From positions 3,720,001 to 3,784,000 of the forward strand of contig CP121458.1 of NCBI GenBank assembly GCA_029690005.1: a stretch of 64,000 nucleotides of DNA, in the 5' to 3' direction. Numbering within the stretch: position 1 is the stretch's first letter; every line of letters starts with the position of its first letter. Below the pieces are notes generated by a model, which had not been told where the DNA came from, did no database searches, and worked only from the letters and a program-made list of their open reading frames with translations. Positions 1 through 14,761 of the stretch are shown one piece after another. This stretch comes from Prescottella defluvii. Lineage in GTDB: Bacteria; Actinomycetota; Actinomycetes; Mycobacteriales; Mycobacteriaceae. The translations under genes and the position numbers were made by a program.

Positions 1-1475
<1,475 letters not shown>

Positions 1476-1479
<4 letters not shown>

Positions 1480-2283
1480 GTGATCTCGCGTATTACATTC
1501 CACTCGGAGCCGCGTCGGACGGTGTCGAACGGTTCGAGTCGACCCCGCTGACCGCGAGCACGTGGGCCGACACGATGCAGCACGGCGCCCCGCCGTCGGC
1601 ACTGCTGGTGCGCGCCCTCGAGCGCTGCGCCCATCGCCCGGACACCCGCCTGACCCGGGTCGTCGTCGAGATCCTGGGGCCCATTCCGATCAGCGAGATC
1701 GAGGTCCGCTCGTCGGTCGAACGCCCCGGCAAGCGTGTCGAACTCGTCGTCGCCGAACTGTGGGCCACAGGTCCCGACGGCACAGCGCGCGCGGTCGCGC
1801 GCGGCACGGGATGGCGGATGGAGACCGTCGACACGACCGCGATCGTCCACGCCGCCGACGCCCCCATCGCCCCGCCGTCGGAGGGGCACGAGGTGGACCT
1901 GGGTGGACCGTTCTGGGGCACCGGATTCGTCACGAGCCTGGAATGGCGCTGGATCCGCGAGATCGGCTGCGAGGGCCGGGACAGATGTGGGCCCGACCCA
2001 ATCCCGTTCTGGTCGAGGGTGAGTCGCTGACCCCCATCCAGCGGCTGTTCACGGTCGCCGACGTCTCCAACGGCGCGGGCGCCAGATCCACCCCGCCGAG
2101 TGGACGTTCCTCAACACCGACCTGACGGTGCACCTGTTCCGGGTCCCGGACGGCGAGTGGATCGGGCTGTCGTCCGAGACGTCGTACGGCCCCGACGGTG
2201 TCGGCATGTGCGCCGGCGTCATCTACGACGAGATCGGCGCGGTCGGCAGGATCGATCAGACCCTCCAGTTGCGCGCCCGCTAA
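1476..2283 (+). CDS. TesB-like double-hotdog thioesterase family protein
   Basis: Probable acyl-CoA thioesterase of the double-hotdog type, about 268 residues. The N-half carries TWADTMQHGAPPSALLVRAL, the hotdog-helix region of this family, and the C-half contains AEWTFLNTDLTVHLFR followed by GEWIGLSSETSYGPDGVG, typical of the second hotdog domain. The GTG start overlaps the nuclease stop (GTGA) and is preceded by GAGGAG at 1461, so the two genes are probably cotranscribed. The frame changes near 1975 and 2085. Substrate is unknown; a role in acyl-chain turnover is inferred from the family only. Confidence 0.8.
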
Positions 2284-2290
2284 CCACCAA

Positions 2291-2329
2291 CGCGAGGGCG
2301 GTCGTGGCTCGGGAGCCACCGCCCTCGCG
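2291..2329. terminator. Bidirectional hairpin terminator
   Basis: A perfect 12-bp inverted repeat (CGCGAGGGCGGT and its complement) encloses a shorter internal stem and is followed by TTT. It sits between the convergent thioesterase gene and hisG, 8 bases after the thioesterase stop, so it can serve both. Confidence 0.85.
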
Positions 2330-2362
2330 TTTCGAGGCAGGTGTCGTCAGAAGGCTGTGTCG

Positions 2363-3212
2363 TCAGAAGGCCCGGCAGGAACGGATGTCCGACGCCAGGA
2401 TGGCCTTGGCACCGAGGTCCGCGAGCTGATCCATCACCGCGTTGTGGCCCTTGCGCGGCACCATGGCGCGAACCGCGACCCAGTTCTCGTCAGCCAACGG
2501 CGACAGCGTCGGCGACTCGAGACCCGGGGTGACCTTGACGGCCTCGTCCAGAACGCTCTTGGGGCAGTCGTAATCGAGCATCAGGTACTGCTGGGCGAAC
2601 ACGACGCCCTGGACGCGGGCGATCAGCTGGTTGCGGGCACGGTCGTCCCGGTCGGAGCCCTCGCGCTCGATCAGCACACCCTCCGAATCGCACAGGGCGT
2701 CGCCGAACGCGACGAGGTTGTGCTGGCGCAGCGTGCGGCCCGATCCGACGACGTCGGCGATCGCGTCGGCGACACCGAGCTGGATCGAGATCTCGACGGC
2801 GCCGTCGAGACGGATCACGGTGGCCTCGATGCCGTGGGATGCGAGGTCCGAGCGCACGAGGTTCGGGTACGACGTGGCGATCCGCAGACCCGCCAGATCC
2901 TCGACCTTCCACTCCTTGCCCGCCGGGCCGGCGTAGCGGAACGTCGATCCGCCGAACCCGAGTGCGAGCCGCTCGGTGACCGGGGCGCCCGAATCGAGCG
3001 AGAGGTCACGGCCGGTGATGCCCAGGTCGAGGTCGCCCGAGCCGACGTAGATGGCGATGTCCTTGGGGCGCAGGAAGAGACTCGACGGAGTTGGTGGGGT
3101 CGAGGACGGTGAGGTCCCGCGAATCGGTGCGGCGGCGATATCCGGCCTCGGCGAGAATCTGGCTGGCCGATTCCGAGAGCGATCCCTTGTTGGGTACTGC
3201 GACGCGCAGCAT
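2363..3212 (-). CDS. hisG: ATP phosphoribosyltransferase (long form)
   Basis: First enzyme of histidine biosynthesis: joins ATP and PRPP to make phosphoribosyl-ATP. About 283 residues, matching the single-chain actinobacterial form with a C-terminal ACT-like histidine-sensing domain. It begins [16 protein letters not shown], and carries the PRPP-binding stretch [16 protein letters not shown] and the C-terminal [16 protein letters not shown]. The frame changes near 3083, inside the conserved VEFFFLRPKD, where two A residues appear lost from a GAA repeat. It lies downstream of hisE on the same strand with a 92-base gap, as in M. tuberculosis. Confidence 0.95.
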
Positions 3213-3304
3213 GTGGGGTGGTCCTTCCGAAGGCGATGTGGCTGAGGTTGGTCGACTGGAACTTTCCGATCACCGGCAGCCGTCAGTGGTGACGACGGAT
3301 GCCG

Positions 3305-3586
3305 TCACAGATGTCGGTAGACGTCCTCGAAGCTTCAGCCCCTTGCCCACCATCAGGACCTGGACCCAGTAGAGCAGCTGAGAGATTTCCTCGGCGAGAG
3401 CCTCGTCGCTCTCGTGTTCGGCGGCGATCCAGACCTCGCCGGCCTCCTCGAGCACCTTCTTGCCCTGCGCATGGACACCTGCGTCCAGCGCGGCAACGGT
3501 GCCGGATCCCTCGGGCGGGAGGCGGCGCGCTCGGTCAGCTCGGCGAACAGGGATTCGAAGGTCTTCACGGGTATCGATTGTCTCAC
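3305..3586 (-). CDS. hisE: Phosphoribosyl-ATP pyrophosphohydrolase
   Basis: Second step of histidine biosynthesis: hydrolyses phosphoribosyl-ATP to phosphoribosyl-AMP. All-alpha MazG-like fold; the metal-binding region reads [25 protein letters not shown], shown here in part, followed by [12 protein letters not shown]. Length about 94 residues fits the stand-alone HisE. The GTG at 3586 gives [11 protein letters not shown], closely paralleling the M. tuberculosis N-terminus; an alternative is the GTG at 3568. The frame changes near 3515 and near 3330, the latter an extra A in CTCGAG just before the terminal EDVYRHL and TGA. Confidence 0.92.
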
Positions 3587-3607
3587 GAGACACATGACGG
3601 CCCGCAC

Positions 3608-4496
3608 TCAGTACTCCAGGACCCGCCGACTCTCGAACCGCCTGGTCTCGCCGGTGACCGGATCGTCGAACTCGAGGCTGCGGGCGAGCAGTCGCAGCGG
3701 GTCGGTGAAGTCGTCCGGATCGCGGCGCCGGAACTGCGGGTAGAAATTGTCGCCGACGATCGGTGCGCCGAGGGAATTCAGGTGCAGCCGCAGCTGATGC
3801 GTACGGCCGGTCCGCGGGCGCAGCCGGTAGCGGGCGAGGTCGCCGCGGCGCTCGACCATCTCGATCAACGTCTCCGAATCCGGTTCTCCCGCTTCCTCGT
3901 ACGCGGTCAGCTCCCCGTGCACCTTGCGGATCCGGCTGCGCACCGTGATGGGGAACTCGACACCGTCGCGGTACGGCGCGATCGCCTCGTAAACCTTGTG
4001 CACCCTCTGCCGCTCGAACATCTCCTGGTAGGGGCGTCGCAACGTGGGATCGGCCGTGCACAGCAGCACCCCGGCGGTCATCCGGTCCAGCCGGTGCACC
4101 GGCACCAGATCCGGCAGATCGAGCTCGCGGCGCAGTCGCACCACGACGGTCTCGCGGATGTGCGCCCCGCGCGGAATGGTCGACAGGAAGTGCGGCTTGT
4201 CGACGACGACGAGGCCGCCGGCCTGGTGCAGGACGTCGACGGCGAAGGGCACCGGCACCTCCGGCGCCGGCTCCCGGTAGAAGTACACGAAACGGGTCGG
4301 CTGGTAGCGGGTGTCGCGGTCGACGACCCGGCCGTGCTCGTCGACCACTTCGCGGGCGGCGATCCGGCCCGCCCAGTCCTCGTCCGGGGTGGTGCGTCGA
4401 GAGGTACTCGACGATCGTGGGAACCGTGACGTCGGACGGCATGCGGAGGCGGTCCGGGCCGAGTCCGTCCCGCACAGGCAGCGGCGCGCGCGCCAT
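3608..4496 (-). CDS. RluA-family RNA pseudouridine synthase
   Basis: Isomerises uridine to pseudouridine in rRNA or tRNA. The catalytic Asp is in the family signature [32 protein letters not shown] is the second signature. The N-terminus ([14 protein letters not shown]) resembles the actinobacterial clade with no S4 domain. The start ATG at 4496 has GGGAG about 10 bases upstream. The frame changes near 4392 (one extra C in CCACCC). Target site is unknown. It lies on the same strand between trhO and hisE. Confidence 0.88.
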
Positions 4497-4515
4497 CGTC
4501 AGCGCTCCCGCAGCA

Positions 4516-5368
4516 TCACGCGTCGGGGACGCACGTCTCGCAGACGAGCGTCAGCTCGCGCCCGTTGACGTCCGGATGGTTGCGGTACCGCGACGTGGGC
4601 GCCTGACACAGCGTGCACCTGCCCAGCGTCACCGCCTTGTCGGTGAAGTCGAGGTTCATGCGCTTGTCGAACACGTACAGCGATCCGTCCCACAGGCCCT
4701 CGTCTCCGAAAGCCTCTCCGTAGCGGACGATTCCACCGTCGAGCTGGTACACCTCTTCGAATCCGCGGTTGCGCATGAGCGCCGACAGCACCTCGCACCG
4801 GACCCCGCCGGTGCAGTACGTGACGACGGGCTTGTCCTTGAGATGGTCGTAGCGTCCGCTGTCGAGTTCGGAGACGAAGTCGCGCGTGGTCGCGACGTCG
4901 GGCACCACAGCGTTCCGGAAGCGCCCGATCTCGGCCTCGAACTTGTTACGCCCGTCGAAGAACGCAACGTCGTCGCCGCGCTGCGCCATCAGCTCGTGGA
5001 GTTCGTTCGGCGACAGGTGAACTCCACCGCCGACGACGCCGTCGGCGTCGACCTTCAGCTCGTCCGGGGCGCCGAACGTGACGATCTCCGGACGCACCTT
5101 CACCGACAGGCGCGGGAAGTCGTCACCGGCGCCGTCGGACCACTTGATGTCGGCGTCCTTGAATGGCGCATACGACCGGGTGCCGCGCACGTAACGCTTG
5201 ACGTCGGCGATGTCGCCGCCGACGGTCGCGTTGATCCCGGTGCTCGGAGATCAGGATCCGGCCCGTGAGGTTGTTCGACGCGGCCAGCGTCTGCTGCCAC
5301 AGCCGGATCGCCTCGGGGTCGGCGAGTGGCGTGAACCGGTAGAAGAGAACGATCTTCGGCGTCGCCAT
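4516..5368 (-). CDS. trhO: Rhodanese-domain tRNA uridine(34) hydroxylase
   Basis: Oxygen-dependent hydroxylation of tRNA U34, by homology to TrhO (YceA). N-terminal ferredoxin-like domain ([15 protein letters not shown]), then [16 protein letters not shown], a rhodanese domain with the catalytic loop YCTGGVRCE, and the C-terminal [11 protein letters not shown] followed by a CxxC/C zinc-like group ([16 protein letters not shown]). About 283 residues, normal for the family. The frame changes near 5237 inside [12 protein letters not shown] (an extra G on the plus strand). It is separated by only two bases from the HAD gene stop upstream, so the two are likely cotranscribed. Confidence 0.9.
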
Positions 5369-5370
5369 CG

Positions 5371-6062
5371 TCAGGCCACCTCCTGCCGATGCAGCGCGAT
5401 CAGATCGGATTCGGTCAGACCCTTCGAGCGTCGTGCGGAACACCCGCTTGGACGAGGCCGGCACATCGGTGATCGACGGATCACCAGCACGGTGCAGCCC
5501 GCGGCATCGGCCGCGGCCGCACCGGTCGGCGAATCCTCCACTGCGAGACAGTCCACGGGGTCGACCCCGAGCAACTGCGCGGCCCGCAGGTACGGCGCCG
5601 GGTCGGGCTTGCCGGCCGGCACCTCGTCACCGCACACCGAGTGGTCGAAGCGCTCGCGCCCGAGCGTGTCGAGCGCGAACTCGCACAACTCACGGTCGGT
5701 GTTGGTCACGAGTGCCGAGCCGAGTCCCGCCGACCGCACCGTGCGCAGCGCCTGCCGTGCTCCCGGACGCCACGGCAGTCCGGCCGCGAACAGCTCCCCC
5801 ATCCGGATGTACAGCCAGTTCTTCGCGTCGGCCAACGCGTCCGGATGCGGATCCAGGTCGAGCGCCGCGAACACCGTCGTGAGCGCGTTGTAGCTGGACG
5901 CACCGATCGTCGCCTGCCGGGTCTCCTCCGACATCGGACCGCCGAGATGCAGCGACAACTCCCGGACGCCGATGTCCCACAGGTTCTCGGACTTCGAGGA
6001 GCGCGCCATCCATGTCCCACAGGACCGCGCGGAGGGTGCCCGCCGATGCGGTCCCAGTTCGA

Positions 6063-6070
<8 letters not shown>
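5371..6070 (-). CDS. HAD-superfamily hydrolase (beta-phosphoglucomutase-like)
   Basis: Small-molecule phosphatase of the HAD subfamily with a helical cap. Motif I is [11 protein letters not shown], motif II ALVTNTD, motif [14 protein letters not shown] and motif [18 protein letters not shown]. The ATG at 6070 overlaps the metH stop (AATGTTTGA), showing translational coupling to metH; in M. tuberculosis a HAD gene also follows metH. The frame changes near 5996 and 5425 (both an extra base in CTCGAG) and 5480. The substrate is not recognisable. Confidence 0.88.
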
Positions 6071-9630
<3,560 letters not shown>

Positions 9631-9681
9631 GCCGTCCAGAGTAGTGGGCGGTCCGACGGCGCCTGGTCGTAGGCTGGGTAC

Positions 9682-10589
9682 GTGAGTTCCCCGAGTTCCC
9701 CGACGCCACTGCATCGGCCGATACCGATGTGGCAGTGCCGACTCTGCGCGACCCCGTCCTGATCGCATCCTTCGAAGGTTGGAACGACGCGGGCGACGCC
9801 GCGAGCGGCGCTGTCGAGCACCTCGAGCTTACGTGGGACGCCGAGCCGCTCGCCGAACTCGACTCCGAGGACTACTACGACTACCAGGTCAATCGGCCGA
9901 TGATCCGCCAGGTCGACGGTGTCACCCGCGAGATCGTGTGGCCCACCACGCAGTTGTCGGTGTGCTCCCCTCCAGGCAGCGAACGCGACGTGCTGCTGCT
10001 GCGCGGTATCGAGCCGAACATGAGGTGGCGCAGCTACTGCAAGGAACTTCTCGAGTTCATCGACGAGCTCGGCGTCCACACGGTCGTGATCCTCGGCGCC
10101 CTGCTGGCCGACACCCCGCACAGCCGCCCGGTCCCCGTGACCGGCACCGCGTACAGCGCCGAGGCCGCCGAACGCTTCAATCTCGAGCACTCCCGCTACG
10201 AGGGGCCGACGGGCATCGCCGGCGTCCTGCAGGATGCGTGCGTCAAGGCCGGGGTGCCCGCGATCTCCTTCTGGGCCGCGGTTCCCCACTACGTCTCGCA
10301 GCCGCCCAACCCCAAGGCCACGGTGGCGCTGCTGCAGCGGGTCGAGGACGTCCTCGACGTCGAGGTGCCGCTCGGCGATCTGCCCAGCCAGGCGGAGGAC
10401 TGGGAGGAGTCGGTGTCGGAGATGACCCGCGACGACGAGGAGATCGCGGAGCACGTCCGCACCCTCGAGGAGCGCGGCGACGCCGAGGCCGACATCTCGG
10501 ACGCCATCTCCAAGATCGACGGCGATGCACTCGCCGCCGAGTTCGAGCGGTACCTGCGCCGCCGCGGACCCGGACGATTCGGAGCGTGA
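9682..10589 (+). CDS. PAC2-family protein (Rv2125-like)
   Basis: Member of the PAC2 family, named after a eukaryotic proteasome-assembly chaperone and common in proteasome-bearing actinobacteria; biochemical role unknown. Recognised by ASFEGWNDAGDAAS, YYDYQVNRPMIRQVDG, ILGALLADTPHSRPVPV and FWAAVPHYVSQPPNPKA, all as in Rv2125. The GTG at 9682 gives the expected acidic leader but requires a frame change near 9700; the safe in-frame start is the GTG at 9729. Divergent from metH. Confidence 0.85.
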
Positions 10590-11750
10590 GCGGCGCAGAC
10601 TCGCCGCGCCTTCGCACCGTGTCCAGCTCGCCGCGCTGTACGCCGGCGGATTCCTGGGCCCGTTCGGCGGCGGTGTCGTCACGTCGATGCTGCCCGAGAT
10701 CGGCGACGGGCTCGGCGTCGACGCAGCCGCTGCGGCGACGTCACTGACGGCCTACCTGCTGCCGTTCGCGCTGGTCATGCTCGTGTCCGGGACCCTGGGC
10801 GCGCGCTGGGGCGGATGCGGACCGTGCGCACCGCCTACGGGGTGTACCTCGCCACGTCCGTTGCTTGTTTCGCGGCGCCCACGCTGGAACTGTTCCTCGG
10901 CGCGCGGGTGCTGCAGGGATGCTCGAACGCCTTCACCACTCCCCTGCTGTCGGCGACCCTCGCCGCCATGACGCCGCCGCAGAAACTCGGCCGCGCGCTG
11001 GGCGCCTTCGGGGCGCTGCAGGCGGCCGGTCAGACGAGCGCCCCGCTCATCGGCGGGCTCGCGGCCGAGGTGAACTGGCGCCTGGCGTTCCTCGCGATCG
11101 CGCTCGTCGCCGGCGTGCTCGGCGCGATCGGGCTGCCCGACGCCGCACGCGACATCCCGGCCGATACCGGAGCGCGCCTGCGCGACGCGCTGCGTCCGGA
11201 GGTGCTCCGCGTCGGCGCGGTCGCCCTGCTCGGCTGGGGCGCGCTCGGCGGCCTCGGGTTCCTTCTGGCCTTCCGGGCCGAGGACGTCTTCGGGATGGAT
11301 CCCGCCGCCCGCGGCCTGCTCCTGACCGGGTTCGGCGTCGCCGGCATTCTCACCGCCCGCACCGTTGGCAGACTGATCGACCGGATCGGGGCTCGGCGCA
11401 CGGTGATGATCGGCGCGCTCGCCGGTGCGGCCCTGGTGGCGATCGTCGGCACGGTCGGCAGCGCCGCCGTCGCCGCACTCGCCTGGTTCGTCGCGGGTGT
11501 GGCCTCGCAGTTCGTGCTCGTCGGCGTCAACGCCGCGGTCCTCGGCGCCGAGGGCGGCAACCGCGGCGGAGCAGTGTCGGTGGTGCAGTCGCTCCGGTTC
11601 TCCGGCGCCGCCCTCGCGCCGCTCGCACTGACCCCGCTGTACGCCGTCCACCCGAACCTGAGCTTCCTGCTGCCCGCCCTGCTGCTGGCGGTACTGCCCC
11701 CGCTTCTCACGCCCCGCCCCGGTCGCGCGCCAACCCCCGAGGTTGCCTGA
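10586..11750 (+). CDS. Major facilitator superfamily transporter
   Basis: Drug-exporter-like membrane protein, about 387 residues with roughly twelve hydrophobic segments. The early region reads LYAGGFLGPFGGGVVTSMLPEIG, the middle ALGAFGALQAAGQTSAPLIGG, and the C-half opens with an LLGWGALGGLGFLL helix. The GTG at 10586 overlaps the PAC2 stop (GTGA) but needs a frame change near 10607; an in-frame ATG at 10525 is the alternative. Another change lies near 10812. Substrate not predictable. Confidence 0.8.
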
Positions 11751-11755
11751 CCCGG

Positions 11756-12720
11756 TCAGGGAGTGAGGACGAACATGCCCGTGCGCGGCGCCGCTCGATC
11801 TGCTCGTGGGCGCGGGCCGCGTCGTCGAATCCGATCACCGTGTCGATGATCGGGCGATACCACCCTCGGCGGCGAGGTCCAGGACCGCCGACTGGACGGA
11901 GGCGACGCGCGCATGCCAGGCCGGGCCACTGCACCCGGTGAGCGAGACCCCGCGCACGAGCAGGTCTGCGGCGGTGACGGCGGCGGGTGTGCCGCTGAGC
12001 ATTCCGTAGTAGAGCATTCGGCCGCGGAGCGGCGCGAGTAGATCGAGGACATCGAGCGCAGTGGCGCCACCGATCGACTCGAACGCGACATCCACCGTGC
12101 CACCCTGCAGCAGGGCTCCCACCTGCGCGGGCCAGTTCGAGTCCGTGTGGTCGACGACGATGCGTGCCCGAAGGATCGGCGCGTTCCCGGCTCGCGGGGT
12201 TGCCGGCGGTCGCGACGATCGTGCCAACGCCGCGCGTGTGCGCGAGTTGGGTCAGGTAGCCGCCGATGCCGGTGCCGGCCGCTTCGATCAAGACCGTGCT
12301 GTCGCCGGCCACTCCAGCGGTCTCGAGCAGCGCCATCGCCACCGATCCGCCCGTCACGACTGCCGCCGCGTCCACGGAGGACAGCCCGTCGGGGATCGGG
12401 ACGGCGGACGACGCGGGCGCGCACACGAATTCGGCGTGACCACCGATCCCCATGCCGGCGACCACGACTCTGGTGCCGACCAGTGCCGTGTCGACGCCCG
12501 CCGCCACGTCGACGACGCTGCCCACGGCCTGGGTGCCGAACACCGCCGGCAGCCCGGCCGCTGCGGGGAACACGCCGGATCTGATCTGCGTCTCGGCGAA
12601 CAGGATCGGCGCCGCCTCGGTGCGGATCAGGACCTCCCCCTCGCGCGGCGAGGGCTCGGGAACCTCCCGAGTCACGAGCACATCGGGGCCACCGGTGGCC
12701 GTCATCACGACTGCCTTCAT
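11756..12720 (-). CDS. Zinc-type alcohol dehydrogenase / quinone oxidoreductase family protein
   Basis: NADPH-dependent oxidoreductase of the medium-chain dehydrogenase superfamily, quinone-oxidoreductase clade without structural zinc. It starts MKAVVMTATGGPDVL, has AGTGIGGYLTQLAHTRGVG in the cofactor Rossmann region, and ends TVIGFDDAARAHEQIERR then TGMFVLTP. The frame changes near 12180, 11860 and 11785. Divergent from a TetR regulator across a 91-base gap containing two dyads, which is the usual arrangement for a regulator and its target. Confidence 0.87.
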
Positions 12721-12744
12721 ATGATCACCATCCACTCCTAGTTT

Positions 12745-12783
12745 GACCGTCGGTCCAGTTCCGAAAATATGGACCGGCGGTCC
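12745..12783. promoter_or_regulatory. Paired TetR-type operator dyads
   Basis: Two related palindromes in the divergent gap: GACCGTCGGTC (12745-12755) and the 15-base TGGACCGGCGGTCCA (12770-12784). Both contain the core GACCG-N-CGGTC and their centres are 27 bases apart. Their place between the oxidoreductase start (12720) and the TetR start (12812) suggests autoregulation plus control of the oxidoreductase. The dyads are seen; the regulator assignment is inference. Confidence 0.7.
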
Positions 12784-12811
12784 AGTTGTCAATGGAATCA
12801 CCGGAGGTGCC

Positions 12812-13383
12812 GTGTCGCCCGAAGACCAGAAACCAGAGCGCGCCGACGCCGCCCGGAACCGGCGCGCAATCCTCGACGCCGCGGCCGGCCTGCTGGACGA
12901 GCACGATCCCAAAGACGTGTCGATGGAGCAGATCGCCGCGGCGGCGGGCGTCGGGAAAGGAACCATCTTCCACCGGTTCGGCAGCCGCGCCGGCCTGATG
13001 CGCGCGCTGGTCCTCGAACGGGTCGACGCACTGCAGCGAGCCATCCACGACGGCGAACCCCCTCTCGGACCGGGCGCACCGGCCGACGAACGGCTTCTGG
13101 CCTACTTCGACGCCATGACCGACCTCGTCGCCTCCAACATCGGACTGATGGTCGCCTACGACGCCACCGACGATCCTCACGCCGACGAAATCCACACCTT
13201 CTGGTACCGACACATCGCCGAGCTGCTGTCCGAGGTCCGACCGGATGTCGACGCCGACCTGCTCGCCCGCCTCCTGCTCGGAGCACTCGGCGGCGACCCC
13301 GCGCTGCACCTCGTCCGATCGGGGAAACCGACCGACTGAAGGCTGGCATTCGACAACTCGTCGTGTCCGTCCTGCACAGATGA
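12812..13383 (+). CDS. TetR/AcrR-family transcriptional regulator
   Basis: About 190 residues. N-terminal helix-turn-helix: RAILDAAAGLLDEH, then VSMEQIAAAAGVGKGTIFHRFGSRAGLM. The GTG at 12812 has CCGGAGG just upstream, so it is preferred over an in-frame upstream start at 12743, which would run through the operators. The frame changes near 13325 (GGGGAAACC), after which TDRLKAGIRQLVVSVLHR and TGA at 13381-13383 give a normal C-terminus; without it the protein would end at 13339. Probably represses the divergent oxidoreductase. Confidence 0.88.
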
Positions 13384-13648
13384 GATCGGAATCGATCGAC
13401 CAGGACGGACCGGCCTGACACCGCCAATCCGATTGCGACAGACCCCGTCTCGTAGAGGCGTACGACCCGGCGGCACTCGCGACGGGACACACCACGCGGA
13501 CCGACACCACCCCCGGCGCCGGTGCGCCGCGCCTCCAATTCGGGTATTCCACTGGTTCCGTCCCGCACGGATTTCCACCAACACGCCCGGATGCCGATTC
13601 CGGTTATCTTCTGTTTCCGTTGCGCACAGAGCGACTACTGTTGCCGAT

Positions 13649-14718
13649 GTGACCACACCCGACGTTGCGCCGAATCCGCGGCCCGAACGCAGCATCGACA
13701 TCTACCGGCGGTCGGTGTCGTGGCTCGAGACCGACCTCCCCCACGGCTGGACGGTGTCGGCGGATCGACCCCGCTCCCCGCGGCGCCCACCCGCCTGCTG
13801 ATCACAGCCCCCGACGGCGACACAGTCTCCTACTCGATCGTCACGTCCAAGGGGGTGCTCAGCGGCGACGTCGCGCGCATCGCCGCCGAGTTGTCCGACA
13901 GCGATCGGGCATTCGTGTGTGCGCACTACCTGTCCGACCCGGTACGCCGACAGCTGGACGGGCACGGGATCTCGTACGCCGACGCCACCGGGAACGTGAA
14001 TCTGGTCGCCGCCCGGCCCGCGATCTGGGTGCGCAACCGCGGCGCCGACGCCGACCCTTGGCGGGGGCCCGGCCGTCCGTCCGGCGTGCTCACCGGTGAA
14101 CCGTCCGAACGCGTGGTCCGCGCGCTCGCCGACCACACCGGCGAGATGTCGGTCCCGGAACTCATCAAGGTCTCCGGCGCATCCACGGGTGCCGCGTACC
14201 GGGTGGTCGAGGTGCTCTTCGAGCGTGAACTGCTCACCCGACTGCCGCGCGGCCCGATCACCGACGTCCGGTGGCCGCACATGCTGCGGGCATGGGCTGC
14301 CGATCGCAAACCCTGTGCCACACGCAGTTTCGCTGCGCCCGGCGGTCTCGACGACCTGCGGTCCCGGCTGGCGGCGACGAACGGCGATCTGGGCTACGCC
14401 GTCACGGGAATCGGCGCCACCGACTACGCCACCGCCTCCGTGCTCGAGGTGTACGCCGACGACGTCGACGCGTTCGCGGCGGCGCTGGAGCTGCGGCCCG
14501 TCGACGGCGGGGCCGATGTCGTGGTCGCGACGCCGTGGTCCGCGGTGGTGTTCGAGCGCATGCAGTACCGCGACGGCCTGCGCTGCGTCTCCCCCGCGCA
14601 TGTGTACGCGGACCTGGTCGCCGGCCCGTTCCGCCACCCCGATGCCGCCGAATACCTGCTGACGACACTCACCGCGGACGAATCGTCGTGGCGGCGTGCC
14701 ACACGGCGCAGCCGATGA
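13649..14718 (+). CDS. Winged-helix, AbiEi antitoxin-like protein upstream of the Wadjet genes
   Basis: About 356 residues of a family common in actinobacteria and often labelled type IV AbiEi-family antitoxin or helix-turn-helix protein. Central features are ISYADATGNVNLV, WRGPGRPSGVLTGEP, then a winged-helix segment SVPELIKVSGASTGAAYRVVEVL-like and a C-terminal nucleotidyltransferase-inhibitor-like part ending CVSPAHVYADLVAG. No AbiEii toxin gene is adjacent, so it is not a typical toxin-antitoxin pair. A frame change lies near 13770. It is 43 bases upstream of jetA on the same strand and may regulate that operon; it carries no Toprim or nuclease motif that would make it JetD. GTG start chosen from the family N-terminus; the 265 bases before it show no feature I can name. 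Confidence 0.65.
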
Positions 14719-14761
14719 CCGACCGGCGTGTTCGCTCACGGACCGGCCGACGCCCTAGGCT

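Noticed and set aside
9631..9681. Cobalamin riboswitch upstream of metH
   Set aside because: The divergent gap is about 51 bases, far too short, and no B12-box is present.
13649..14718. Upstream gene as the missing jetD
   Set aside because: It has winged-helix and AbiEi-like features and no Toprim or DUF2399 motifs.
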